The notes below the pieces were generated by a model that was not told the DNA's origin, searched no databases, and worked only from the letters and a program-made list of their open reading frames with translations. A stretch of 12,125 nt of DNA from positions 1 to 12,125 of the forward strand of contig JBPEWY010000012.1 of assembly GCA_052032225.1 (NCBI GenBank). The letters are read 5' to 3'. Shown here in pieces: positions 1 through 7,247 of the stretch (its first letter is position 1; every line of letters begins with the position of its first letter). The DNA comes from JBPEWY01 sp052032225 (GTDB lineage: Bacteria > Bacteroidota > Bacteroidia > Flavobacteriales > Flavobacteriaceae). Position numbers and translations under genes: made by a program.

Positions 1-20
1 GGTTTTGCTAACGCAAAACC
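1..20 (-). terminator. Perfect hairpin just downstream of pyk, probable terminator
   Basis: Positions 1-8 (GGTTTTGC) pair perfectly with 13-20 (GCAAAACC) around the 4-nt loop TAAC. The hairpin lies 27 nt beyond the pyk stop codon, where the leftward acpP-to-pyk transcript would end. The T-run that would follow on the minus strand is outside the window, so intrinsic termination is inferred from stem and position only. Confidence 0.5.
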
Positions 21-46
21 CGCAACGCCCAAAGTGTTTTTAATGA

Positions 47-1489
47 TTAAACCGGACAGCTTGTTATTTCTGTAACACGTAGCGTGTTTACCATTCCTTT
101 TTCTTTTATAGGCATAGCAGCAAGGCTAATCATCATATCGCCTACATCTACAAAGCCTTTTTTACAAGCTATTTCATTTACATCTTCTATGGTTTCGTCT
201 GTGCTCACAAACTTATCGTAATAAAACGCTTTTACACCCCAAAGTAAATTAAGCTGGGTTAAAATGCGTTTGTTTGATGTAAAAACCAAAATATGAGCGC
301 TAGGCCTCCAGGCCGATATTTGAAAAGCTGTATAACCGCTATTAGTGAGTGTAGAGATTACTTTGGCTTTAATTTCGTTGGCCATTAGTGCTGCATGGTA
401 GCAAACAGATTTGGTAATGTAGCGTTTGGTACGAATATGTGGGGGATCTTGCGGAACTTTAATTAGTGGTGAGTGTTCTACCCCTTTTATTATACTTGAC
501 ATTTTTTGGATTACTTCTACCGGATAACTTCCTACCGATGTTTCTCCCGAAAGCATTACGGCATCTGCTCCATCCATTACAGAGTTTGCTACATCGTTTA
601 CTTCGGCTCGGGTTGGAGTTAGGCTGGAAATCATGGTTTCCATCATTTGTGTGGCAATAATTACCGGGATTCTGGCACGTTTAGCTCGTAGCACTAGTTG
701 CTTTTGAATTAACGGAACTTCTTCTGCCGGCATCTCTACTCCTAAATCGCCTCGAGCCACCATTAAGCCATCACAATACGCCACAATTTTATCGATGTTT
801 GCTACAGCTTCAGGCTTCTCTATTTTAGCAATGATTGGTATTTTATGTGTAGAGTGTTTTTTTATGATTTCTTGCAGGTCTATTAAATCTTGACTGTGCC
901 TTACAAAAGACAACGCAATCCAATCTACCTCTTGTTCTATTGCAAAAAGGGCATCTTCTATATCTTTTTTTGTTAGTGCCGGTAATGATATATTGGTTTT
1001 AGGAAGGTTTACTCCTTTTTTAGAGCGTAGTGGCCCACCTTGTATTACTTTTGCTTTTACCGTACTTTTTTTATCGGTTTCTACAACTTCAAAAATTAGT
1101 TTACCGTCATCTAGCAAAATGGTTTCTCCGGGATTAACATCTTTTGGGAAAGCGCTGTAGTTCATGTACACTTTCTCAGAGGTTCCTTTAAACTCTTTAC
1201 CGGTAACAAATAAAATTTCGTCTCCCGGACTAACCACAACCTCTTCTTGCATTGTTCCAATTCTAAGCTTTGGGCCTTGTAAATCGGCTAAAATGGCGGT
1301 ATTAAAGCCATATTCTTCGTTAAGCTCTCTAATAGCTTTAATGCGTTCTTTTACATCGTTATAATCTGCATGAGAGAAGTTTATTCTAAAAACATCTACT
1401 CCTGCCTCCATCATTTTATGTAGCACTTCTTTTTTAGAGGTAGAGGGTCCTAATGTAGCTACAATCTTAGTTTTTTTTCTGTCTGGCAT
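47..1489 (-). CDS. pyk: Pyruvate kinase
   Basis: Converts phosphoenolpyruvate and ADP to pyruvate and ATP, the last step of glycolysis, in the cytoplasm. The 480-residue protein has the normal family length. The N-terminal strand KTKIVATLGPS opens the TIM barrel, with R35, N37 and S39 in FRINFSH. A B domain (about residues 74-170) interrupts the barrel. The signature IAKIEKPEAVANI places the catalytic Lys at 222 and a metal ligand at E224; ARGDLG gives the second ligand D248, and IIATQMMETM contains T280. The C-terminal domain (about 350-480) closes the chain. The segment LQGPKLRIG (70-78) has Lys74 where potassium-dependent enzymes have Glu, which predicts K+-independent activity. The start ATG lies 23 bp inside the end of the IPExxxVDY gene, so the two are probably translated from one message. 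Confidence 0.97.
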   Translation of the reverse strand: MPDRKKTKIVATLGPSTSKKEVLHKMMEAGVDVFRINFSHADYNDVKERIKAIRELNEEYGFNTAILADLQGPKLRIGTMQEEVVVSPGDEILFVTGKEFKGTSEKVYMNYSAFPKDVNPGETILLDDGKLIFEVVETDKKSTVKAKVIQGGPLRSKKGVNLPKTNISLPALTKKDIEDALFAIEQEVDWIALSFVRHSQDLIDLQEIIKKHSTHKIPIIAKIEKPEAVANIDKIVAYCDGLMVARGDLGVEMPAEEVPLIQKQLVLRAKRARIPVIIATQMMETMISSLTPTRAEVNDVANSVMDGADAVMLSGETSVGSYPVEVIQKMSSIIKGVEHSPLIKVPQDPPHIRTKRYITKSVCYHAALMANEIKAKVISTLTNSGYTAFQISAWRPSAHILVFTSNKRILTQLNLLWGVKAFYYDKFVSTDETIEDVNEIACKKGFVDVGDMMISLAAMPIKEKGMVNTLRVTEITSCPV

Positions 1490-1964
1490 TATGCATGTAA
1501 TTTAGTTGGTCTTTACTTTTTAGTTGGTCTGTTGCTATTTCATAGCAGGTAACAATTTGAGGTATTTGCGAAATTGTTGCAAGCACCTGTCTGGTATATT
1601 TAAATGTATTTTCTCCGTTATCTATTTTTAAAACATAATCTGCTTGTTTGCACTCCGGTACTAAATTTACAGAACGCTTTAATGTTTGTTGGTTGCTAAA
1701 AAGCGTACTGGCTTCTGCTGTGTCTTGCTCTACAACTGCTTTATTTTTAATTAAATGCCAAAAGGTATCTTCCAGCACATTGTACCACTCATAAATACTA
1801 AATTCTGCTTGTTTAAATGGTATGTTATATGAGAGACGATGTAACTGTATTTTAAGATCTCTATTAAAATAGTACGCCAGCTTATAATCTGGCAATGCCG
1901 TATGTATGGCTATGAGTGTAAAGGGTGCATCAGCTAAATCGTCTGCTATTGTATATATTGCCAT
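1467..1964 (-). CDS. IPExxxVDY family protein, function unknown
   Basis: This 165-residue protein has the hallmark of the family, here LVPECKQADYVLKI at residues 101-114, with Val for the usual Ile and Ala for the usual Val. I know of no assigned function for the family, which is restricted to Bacteroidota. It has no signal peptide, no transmembrane segment and no recognisable catalytic motif. It is rich in aromatic and charged residues, and its tail (150-165) is polar and basic. The gene lies between rnc and pyk, 105 bp after rnc, and overlaps the pyk start by 23 bp. From memory, a gene of this family next to pyk and rnc is common in Flavobacteriia, so it may serve the same operon, but nothing in the sequence shows how. 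Confidence 0.85.
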   Translation of the reverse strand: MAIYTIADDLADAPFTLIAIHTALPDYKLAYYFNRDLKIQLHRLSYNIPFKQAEFSIYEWYNVLEDTFWHLIKNKAVVEQDTAEASTLFSNQQTLKRSVNLVPECKQADYVLKIDNGENTFKYTRQVLATISQIPQIVTCYEIATDQLKSKDQLNYMHNARQKKN

Positions 1965-2069
1965 ATATAGTTAATATGGAAATGTAAATATATAATATTA
2001 ACAGCATTTACCCTACTAAATATGGGCGGTTTAAAGATAAATTAACTACGAAATCGTTTTCGGTAAGTG

Positions 2070-2807
2070 TTATTTTCGCTCTATTTTATTTTGTAGTGCA
2101 AAATAGGCGCGTTTAGAAGCTGTTTCTTCGGCTTTTTTCTTTGATGTCCCTCTGGCTTTTGCCACAAGTTTATCGTCTATGTAAAGTTTAACGGCAAAAT
2201 GTTTTACTAAATCATTGCCGTCGTCTTCATAAACATCGTAATGAAAATGTTTTTTTTGTTTTTGGCACCACTCTATTACTAAACTTTTGTAGCTTATAAT
2301 TTTACCCTCAAGTTTTTCTATATCTACATATGGTTTAATTACGCGTTTTTTTACAAACTTTTTTACATAATTAAAACCTCTATCTAAGTATATGGCGCCA
2401 ACAAGAGCTTCAAAAACATTACCGTGAATATTATCTCCAAAATTTTGCTTAGGAATATTACTAATTACCAAATTTATAAGCTCTAAATCTTTGCCAAGCT
2501 CATTTAAATGCTCTCTACTAACTACCTTAGAGCGCATTTTGGTGAGATATCCTTCATCTCCGGTTGGTACTTCTTTATACAAATGATGAGATATAACGGC
2601 TCCCAGCATTACATCACCTAAAAACTCAAGGCGTTCATAATTAACCGGGTTTCCGTTTTCGTCTTTAATATTAGACGACCTGTGTGTGAATGCCTTTTTA
2701 TAAATTTCTAAATTTTTAGGCTTAAAGCCCAAAATTTTAGATAATACCAAAAAAAATTCCCCCTCTTCTTTAGAGCGGGAATTCCATATTTTGTGAATAA
2801 AGCTCAT
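2070..2807 (-). CDS. rnc: Ribonuclease III
   Basis: Double-stranded-RNA endonuclease that processes rRNA precursors and structured mRNAs; it works as a homodimer in the cytoplasm. The catalytic RNase III domain (about residues 15-165) carries the signature ERLEFLGDVMLG at 58-69, giving metal-site residues E58, E61 and D65, and a second acidic region GNVFEALVGAIYLD at 129-142 with E133. The double-stranded RNA-binding domain follows (about 172-240) and ends in the usual KKKAEETASKRAYFAL helix. The position of E. coli Asp114 is occupied by Asn130. At 245 residues it is slightly longer than the E. coli enzyme, mainly through an N-terminal extension. The gene sits 13 bp after fabF in the leftward operon, an old association of fatty-acid and RNase III genes in bacteria. 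Confidence 0.95.
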   Translation of the reverse strand: MSFIHKIWNSRSKEEGEFFLVLSKILGFKPKNLEIYKKAFTHRSSNIKDENGNPVNYERLEFLGDVMLGAVISHHLYKEVPTGDEGYLTKMRSKVVSREHLNELGKDLELINLVISNIPKQNFGDNIHGNVFEALVGAIYLDRGFNYVKKFVKKRVIKPYVDIEKLEGKIISYKSLVIEWCQKQKKHFHYDVYEDDGNDLVKHFAVKLYIDDKLVAKARGTSKKKAEETASKRAYFALQNKIERK

Positions 2808-2820
2808 TCAATAGCTTTCT

Positions 2821-4071
2821 CTAGTCTACTTTCTTAAATAAAATGCAGGCATTATGACCACCAAAACCAAAGGTGTTACTCATAGCTACATTAACCTCTC
2901 TGTCTTGAGCTTTATTTAAGGTTAAATTAAGCTCCGGATTAATGTTTTCGTCAACAACACTATGGTTTATGGTTGGCGGCACTAAGCTGTGCTCTATAGC
3001 TAATATAGAGGCTATAGCTTCTACCGCTCCTGCAGCTCCGAGCAAGTGACCGGTCATAGATTTAGTTGAGTTAATGTTAATGTTTTTAGCATGATCACCA
3101 AATACATCACTAATAGCTCCTAACTCGGCTACATCACCAAGCGGAGTAGAAGTTCCGTGGGTGTTAATAGCATCAACATCTTCTGGTTTTAATCCGGCAT
3201 TTTCAAGGCAATTTAGCATTACTGCTTTTACCCCAACACCTTCCGGATGAGGTGCAGTCATGTGGTGAGCATCTGCCGATAGGCCTCCTCCCACTACTTC
3301 TGCATAAATTTTAGCCCCTCTGGCCTTAGCACTTTCATATTCTTCTAAAATAAGTGCTCCTGCTCCTTCGCCCAATACAAAACCATCTCTTGTGGCATCA
3401 AATGGCCTAGAAGCTGTTTCAGGGCTGTCATTTCTGGTAGATAAGGCGTGCATAGCATTAAAGCCTCCCATACCAGCTTCGGTTACAGCAGCTTCAGAAC
3501 CTCCTGTAACAACAATATCTGCTAACCCTAAACGAATGTAATTTAAGGCATCTATTAAGGCGTTTGCAGAAGATGCACAGGCTGAAACCGTGGTGAAGTT
3601 TGGCCCCCTAAACCCATATTTTATAGAAATTAAGCCCGGTGCTATGTCGGCAATCATTTTAGGGATAAAGAAAGGGTTAAATTTAGGTGTCCCATCGCCT
3701 TTGGCAAAGTTCATTACCTCTTGCTGGAACGTTTCTAAACCTCCAATTCCTGCTCCCCAAATTACACCAACACGGTCTTTGTTTAGCTTGTCTACATCTA
3801 AACCGGAATCTTCTATAGCTTCGGCCGATGCAACCATGGCGTATTGTGCAAACTTATCGAGTTTGCGAGCCTCTTTTCTATCGAAAAAGTTTAGGGGGTC
3901 AAAATTTTTTACTTCACAGGCAAATTGTGTTTTAAATTTTGAGGCATCAAAATGGGTAATTGGTGCAGCACCGCTCACACCATTTTTTAACCCGTTCCAA
4001 TACTCATTTATATTGTTACCAATGGGTGTAAGTGCCCCTAAACCTGTGACAACAACTCGCCTTAATTTCAT
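2821..4071 (-). CDS. fabF: Beta-ketoacyl-ACP synthase II (KAS II)
   Basis: Condenses malonyl-ACP with acyl-ACP to elongate fatty acids in the type II synthase. The 416-residue protein has normal family length and both halves of the thiolase fold. The nucleophile is C165 in TTVSACASSANAL, and the two catalytic histidines are H305 in INTHGTSTPLGD and H342 in STKSMTGHLLGAAG, with Lys337 just before. The C-terminal SNTFGFGGHNACILF segment is the usual glycine-rich loop. The Cys-His-His triad is that of the FabF/FabB elongating enzymes rather than FabH. The gene starts 10 bp after acpP, whose product carries its substrates, so the two are almost certainly co-transcribed and translationally close. 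Confidence 0.97.
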   Translation of the reverse strand: MKLRRVVVTGLGALTPIGNNINEYWNGLKNGVSGAAPITHFDASKFKTQFACEVKNFDPLNFFDRKEARKLDKFAQYAMVASAEAIEDSGLDVDKLNKDRVGVIWGAGIGGLETFQQEVMNFAKGDGTPKFNPFFIPKMIADIAPGLISIKYGFRGPNFTTVSACASSANALIDALNYIRLGLADIVVTGGSEAAVTEAGMGGFNAMHALSTRNDSPETASRPFDATRDGFVLGEGAGALILEEYESAKARGAKIYAEVVGGGLSADAHHMTAPHPEGVGVKAVMLNCLENAGLKPEDVDAINTHGTSTPLGDVAELGAISDVFGDHAKNININSTKSMTGHLLGAAGAVEAIASILAIEHSLVPPTINHSVVDENINPELNLTLNKAQDREVNVAMSNTFGFGGHNACILFKKVD

Positions 4072-4081
4072 ATAGTATTTA

Positions 4082-4315
4082 TTATTTTGCTTCTTCTATG
4101 TATTTGATAGCTTGACCTACAGTAGCAATGTTTTCTGCTTGATCATCTGGAATTTGAATATCGAATTCTTTCTCAAACTCCATAATCAATTCTACTGTGT
4201 CAAGTGAGTCTGCTCCTAAATCGTTAGTGAAGCTTGCTTCTGGCACAACTTCATTCTCGTCAACTCCTAATTTGTCAACGATAATAGCTTTTACTCTTGA
4301 TGCAATGTCTGACAT
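4082..4315 (-). CDS. acpP: Acyl carrier protein
   Basis: Small acidic carrier of 77 residues that holds growing acyl chains on a 4'-phosphopantetheine arm during fatty-acid synthesis. The attachment serine is S37 in the motif GADSLDTVELIMEFE. The four-helix pattern and the terminal IKYIEEAK are typical, and the length matches the E. coli protein. It is the first gene of the leftward cluster, followed after 10 bp by fabF, its partner enzyme. A promoter of Bacteroidota type lies about 30 nt upstream of its ATG. No Shine-Dalgarno-like sequence precedes the start, which is usual in this phylum. Confidence 0.97.
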   Translation of the reverse strand: MSDIASRVKAIIVDKLGVDENEVVPEASFTNDLGADSLDTVELIMEFEKEFDIQIPDDQAENIATVGQAIKYIEEAK

Positions 4316-4345
4316 AATCTTAGATTTTTAAAATTTAATTGTTGG

Positions 4346-4375
4346 CAAAAATAAAAAACTTTACATTAATACAAC
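4346..4375 (-). promoter_or_regulatory. Predicted promoter of the acpP-fabF-rnc-pyk operon
   Basis: Read on the minus strand, GTTG at 4375-4372 is followed after 18 nt by TATTTTTG at 4353-4346, a full match to the TAnnTTTG -7 element used by the Bacteroidota primary sigma factor. Transcription would begin near 4340, leaving a leader of about 25 nt before the acpP ATG. Prediction from sequence only. Confidence 0.55.
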
Positions 4376-4438
4376 TTTTTAGCCTTTAAAATGTGCTTTT
4401 AAAAGTAGTAATTTTTACCACAACTATTTTATATTATG

Positions 4439-4470
4439 TTGTGTATTGTAACTATTTATTAGTTTTTTTG
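4439..4470 (+). promoter_or_regulatory. Weak candidate promoter for purN
   Basis: TTG at 4439-4441 is followed after 21 nt by TTTTTTTG at 4463-4470. Only the TTTG half of the -7 consensus fits, and the TA half is missing. The site lies 25 nt before the purN ATG. I found nothing better in the 180-bp divergent region between acpP and purN. Confidence 0.22.
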
Positions 4471-4495
4471 CCATGTATTTAACGAATTTGCTTTC

Positions 4496-5062
4496 ATGAA
4501 ACGCATAGTTATTTTTGCTTCCGGATCGGGCACAAATGCAGAAAACATTATTAATTATTTTAAAACTTCTAACACAGCAACCGTTGTATTAGTGCTTTCT
4601 AACAAGCCAACAGCTAAAGTTTTAGAGCGTGCTTCTGTGCTAAACACCAATGCCTTGTATTTTAATAAAGTGTTATTTAATGACGCCTCATCTTTTTTAC
4701 CTATTATACAAAGCTTTAACCCCGATTTATTAGTTTTAGCCGGTTTTCTCTGGAAAATACCTGAATATTTAATTAGTGCTTTTCCAAACAAAATTATTAA
4801 TATTCATCCGGCACTTTTACCAAAATATGGCGGTAAAGGCATGTACGGCATGCATGTTCACAACGCTGTTTTAGCAAATAACGAATCAGAAAGCGGAATT
4901 ACCATTCACTATGTAAATGAAGCTTACGATGAAGGTGCTATAATTTTTCAGGCCTCGTGCCCTGTTTTAAGTAATGATACTGCAGATACGTTAGCAAAAC
5001 GAATTCATGAATTAGAATACAAGCACTACCCTAAAATAATAGAGCAACTTTTACATGAGTAA
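4496..5062 (+). CDS. purN: Phosphoribosylglycinamide formyltransferase (GART)
   Basis: Transfers a formyl group from 10-formyl-tetrahydrofolate to glycinamide ribonucleotide, the third step of purine synthesis. The 188-residue protein begins with the nucleotide-binding strand and loop MKRIVIFASGSGTNAENI. The catalytic trio can be placed at N102 and H104 in INIHPALLPKYGGKGMYG and at D145 in the later NEAYDEGAIIFQ segment. The length is a little below that of the E. coli enzyme. Its last 8 bp overlap the start of rnhA (ATGAGTAA), so the two are probably translationally coupled. purF, another purine gene, lies about 2.2 kb downstream on the same strand, but a terminator separates them. Confidence 0.96.
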   Translation: MKRIVIFASGSGTNAENIINYFKTSNTATVVLVLSNKPTAKVLERASVLNTNALYFNKVLFNDASSFLPIIQSFNPDLLVLAGFLWKIPEYLISAFPNKIINIHPALLPKYGGKGMYGMHVHNAVLANNESESGITIHYVNEAYDEGAIIFQASCPVLSNDTADTLAKRIHELEYKHYPKIIEQLLHE

Positions 5063-5537
5063 TCATAAAGTACACATATACACCGATGGCGCTGCAAGAG
5101 GAAACCCCGGACCCGGAGGCTATGGTATTATTATGGAGTGGGTTGGCAAACCTTATATAAAAGAATTCTCTGAAGGGTTTAAGCATACTACCAATAACAG
5201 AATGGAGCTGCTGGCTGTAATAGAAGCACTAAAAAAATTAAAAACTCCTAATACTATAGTTACTGTTTTTACAGACTCTAAATATGTGGCAGATGCCGTG
5301 CAAAAAGGATGGGTTTTTAAATGGGAAAAAACCAATTTTAAAGGAAAAAAGAATGCTGATTTATGGATTGCTTTTTTAAAAGAATATAGAAAACACCAAG
5401 TTTCTTTTAAATGGATTAAAGGACATAACCAACACCCTCAAAATGAACGTTGCGACCAATTGGCAGTGCAGGCCTCTAAAAAGAAACAGCTAAAAACAGA
5501 TACCGGGTTTGTAAATACACAAGAAGGGTTGTTTTAA
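5055..5537 (+). CDS. rnhA: Ribonuclease HI
   Basis: Cleaves the RNA strand of RNA-DNA hybrids, removing primers and R-loops. The 160-residue protein has the four catalytic acids in the expected places: D11 in IYTDGAARGNPGPGGYG, E51 in NNRMELLAVIEAL, D74 in FTDSKYVADAV, and D134 in NERCDQLA. H124 in WIKGHNQHPQNERCD is the usual assisting histidine. The basic handle region (KGWVFKWEKTNFKGKKN, 84-100) is present, so this is the E. coli-like type. The protein ends in a linker-like tail finishing with QEGLF, which resembles a sliding-clamp-binding peptide. The gene overlaps purN by 8 bp and is followed after 28 bp by the START-like gene. Confidence 0.96.
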   Translation: MSNHKVHIYTDGAARGNPGPGGYGIIMEWVGKPYIKEFSEGFKHTTNNRMELLAVIEALKKLKTPNTIVTVFTDSKYVADAVQKGWVFKWEKTNFKGKKNADLWIAFLKEYRKHQVSFKWIKGHNQHPQNERCDQLAVQASKKKQLKTDTGFVNTQEGLF

Positions 5538-5560
5538 AAGTTATCTTTTTTAAGAATCGT

Positions 5561-5568
5561 TATTTTTG
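5561..5568 (+). promoter_or_regulatory. Candidate -7 box at the START-like gene
   Basis: TATTTTTG at 5561-5568, followed by CA, is a full match to TAnnTTTG. It overlaps the first possible TTG start codon (5566-5568) of the downstream gene. No TTTG-like -33 element is seen at the right distance, so the promoter is uncertain. If it is used, translation would have to begin at the second TTG (5584). Confidence 0.35.
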
Positions 5569-6177
5569 CAAAAAATCAAGTTATTGAAAACTTTCTGGTT
5601 AACTTTTTTTACGCTTTTAGTTACCGTAAGCTATGCCCAAACTTGGGAGCTTAAAAAGCAAAAAAACGGTATTTCTATCTACACAAGAAGTTATAAAAAC
5701 TCAAAATTTAAAGAGTATAAAGCTGTAATGGTAGCTAACACTACTTTAGAGAAAGCCTACAAAACTATTTTAGATGGTAATAATTTATGGAGGTGGAGCT
5801 ATAAAACAGAACGTAGCGAAGTATTAGCTAAACTCTCAGACTCCAGCTATGTGTTTTACATAAAAAACAACTTGCCCTGGCCGGTATTAAATAGAGATCA
5901 CCTATCTCTGGTAACAGTAGAAGAAAAAACTCCTAAACGCATTAAAATAACGTTACAACCTTACAACACATTACCAATACCCAAACAACCAAACACCATT
6001 AGGATTACAAATTTTAACGGTGTTTGGCTATTAGAGCAAAAGCCCTATGGTATCAAAGTAACACAGCAACTATTTGGTGATCCGGAAGGCAACTTACCTG
6101 CTTGGTTTTTAAACTCTTTGCTTACAACATCTCCTTATCAATCTTTTATAAAGTTAAGAGCACTGTTAGAACAGTAA
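5566..6177 (+). CDS. Secreted START/SRPBCC-like domain protein
   Basis: Probably an exported protein with a START-type lipid-binding fold. The call rests on overall resemblance: a WELKKQKNGISIYTRSYKNSKFKEYKAV-type opening (shown in part), the central NNLPWPVLNRDHLSL segment, and the late GVWLLEQKPYGIKVTQQLF strand pair. Residues 1-24 form a signal peptide with basic residues at the start, a hydrophobic core and a cut after VSYA; there is no lipobox cysteine. No ATG exists before codon 54, so the start must be non-ATG. TTG at 5566 gives 203 residues; TTG at 5584 gives 197 and also leaves a good signal peptide (MKTFWLTFF). An in-frame stop at 5551 excludes anything longer upstream. The ligand is unknown. 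It follows rnhA by 28 bp but may have its own promoter. Confidence 0.8.
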   Translation: MQKIKLLKTFWLTFFTLLVTVSYAQTWELKKQKNGISIYTRSYKNSKFKEYKAVMVANTTLEKAYKTILDGNNLWRWSYKTERSEVLAKLSDSSYVFYIKNNLPWPVLNRDHLSLVTVEEKTPKRIKITLQPYNTLPIPKQPNTIRITNFNGVWLLEQKPYGIKVTQQLFGDPEGNLPAWFLNSLLTTSPYQSFIKLRALLEQ

Positions 6178-6263
6178 GTGTTAAATATGTGCTTGCAGAT
6201 TCATCTTAGTATTGGTCTGTTATTTTGCTTTATTTTCAGTACCTTAAAAACGAAAAAAATGTG

Positions 6264-6271
6264 TAGGTTTG
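6264..6271 (+). promoter_or_regulatory. Candidate -7 box upstream of the PfkB-family kinase
   Basis: TAGGTTTG at 6264-6271, followed by CA, fully matches TAnnTTTG and lies 19 nt before the kinase ATG, giving a leader of roughly a dozen nucleotides. A clear -33 TTTG is not present at the usual distance, so only half of the promoter is supported. The rest of the 113-bp gap (6178-6290) shows no terminator. Confidence 0.45.
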
Positions 6272-6290
6272 CACAAAATTTTAAGCGTTA

Positions 6291-7217
6291 ATGAGTAAGT
6301 TATTAATTGTTGGTACGGTTGCATTTGATGCTATTGAGACTCCTTTCGGGAAAACCGATAAAATTTTAGGTGGTGCGGCAACTTTTATTGGTCTTGCTGC
6401 TTCATTTTTTGATGTTGATGCTGCCATTGTTTCTGTAATTGGCGATGATTTTCCGGAAGACTATTTAAGTTTACTTAAAAATAAAAATATAGACCTTAGC
6501 GGTGTAGAGGTTGTTAAAGGCGGTAAAACCTTTTTCTGGAGCGGACGCTATCATAACGATATGAATACGCGCGACACCCTCACTACAGAGCTAAATGTAT
6601 TGGCTGATTTTAATCCGGTTGTGCCCGATAATTATAAAGATGCTCAGGTGGTTATGTTAGGTAACCTTCACCCATCTGTTCAGTTAAGTGTTCTTAATCA
6701 AATGAACCAAAAACCTAAATTGGTGATTTTAGACACTATGAATTTCTGGATGAACACTACCTGGAATGAACTTATGGAGGTTATAAAAAAGGTAGATGTT
6801 ATAACCATTAACGATGAAGAGGCCAGACAATTAACTAAAGAATATTCTTTGGTTAAAGCTGCTCAGAAAATTCACGAAATGGGTCCGGAGTATGTCGTTA
6901 TAAAAAAAGGAGAGCACGGAGCACTTTTATTTCATGAAGAAAATGTGTTTTTTGCTCCAGCATTACCATTAGAAGAAGTTTTTGACCCAACCGGTGCCGG
7001 AGATACATTTGCTGGAGGATTTGCCGGATATATTGCCCAAACCGAAGATAAATCATTCGAGAACATGAAAAACGCCATTATTTATGGCTCTAATCTGGCT
7101 TCGTTTTGTGTAGAAAAATTTGGCACACAACGCATGGAGCAGTTAACAAAACAAGAAGTGCATAACAGGTTGCAAGAATTTAAGCAACTAACACAATTTG
7201 AAATAGAATTATCATAA
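6291..7217 (+). CDS. PfkB-family carbohydrate or nucleoside kinase
   Basis: ATP-dependent kinase of the ribokinase/PfkB fold, 308 residues, cytoplasmic. The N-terminal GGAATFIGLAASFF (27-40) is the first family signature region, with IVSVIGDDFPEDY after it. N174 and E177 in ITINDEEA form the NxxE motif involved in Mg and phosphate binding. The second signature, DPTGAGDTFAGGFAGY (232-247), supplies the anion hole and the catalytic base D238. The substrate cannot be read from the sequence; ribose, fructose-phosphate or a nucleoside are all possible. Its place just before purF and after purN makes a nucleoside or ribose role attractive, but that is only context. It has its own -7 box and is followed 6 nt after the stop by an intrinsic terminator. 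Confidence 0.92.
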   Translation: MSKLLIVGTVAFDAIETPFGKTDKILGGAATFIGLAASFFDVDAAIVSVIGDDFPEDYLSLLKNKNIDLSGVEVVKGGKTFFWSGRYHNDMNTRDTLTTELNVLADFNPVVPDNYKDAQVVMLGNLHPSVQLSVLNQMNQKPKLVILDTMNFWMNTTWNELMEVIKKVDVITINDEEARQLTKEYSLVKAAQKIHEMGPEYVVIKKGEHGALLFHEENVFFAPALPLEEVFDPTGAGDTFAGGFAGYIAQTEDKSFENMKNAIIYGSNLASFCVEKFGTQRMEQLTKQEVHNRLQEFKQLTQFEIELS

Positions 7218-7223
7218 AAACAC

Positions 7224-7247
7224 GCCCTGATTTTTCGGGGCTTTTTT
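7224..7247 (+). terminator. Intrinsic terminator between the PfkB kinase and purF
   Basis: GCCCTGA (7224-7230) pairs with TCGGGGC (7235-7241), 7 bp including one G-T wobble, around the loop TTTT, and is followed directly by six T at 7242-7247. It begins 6 nt after the kinase stop codon and ends 13 nt before the purF ATG, leaving almost no room for a purF promoter in between. Confidence 0.85.

Noticed and set aside
2049..2062. Small hairpin CGAAA/TTTCG after the rnc stop as a terminator
   Set aside because: Only 5 bp with no T-run on the minus strand; rnc and the following gene are more likely co-transcribed.
3590..4075. 161-codon open frame on the plus strand
   Set aside because: Antisense shadow of fabF, whose motifs are complete on the minus strand; the same holds for the other short frames opposite pyk, purN, rnhA, purF and the helicase.
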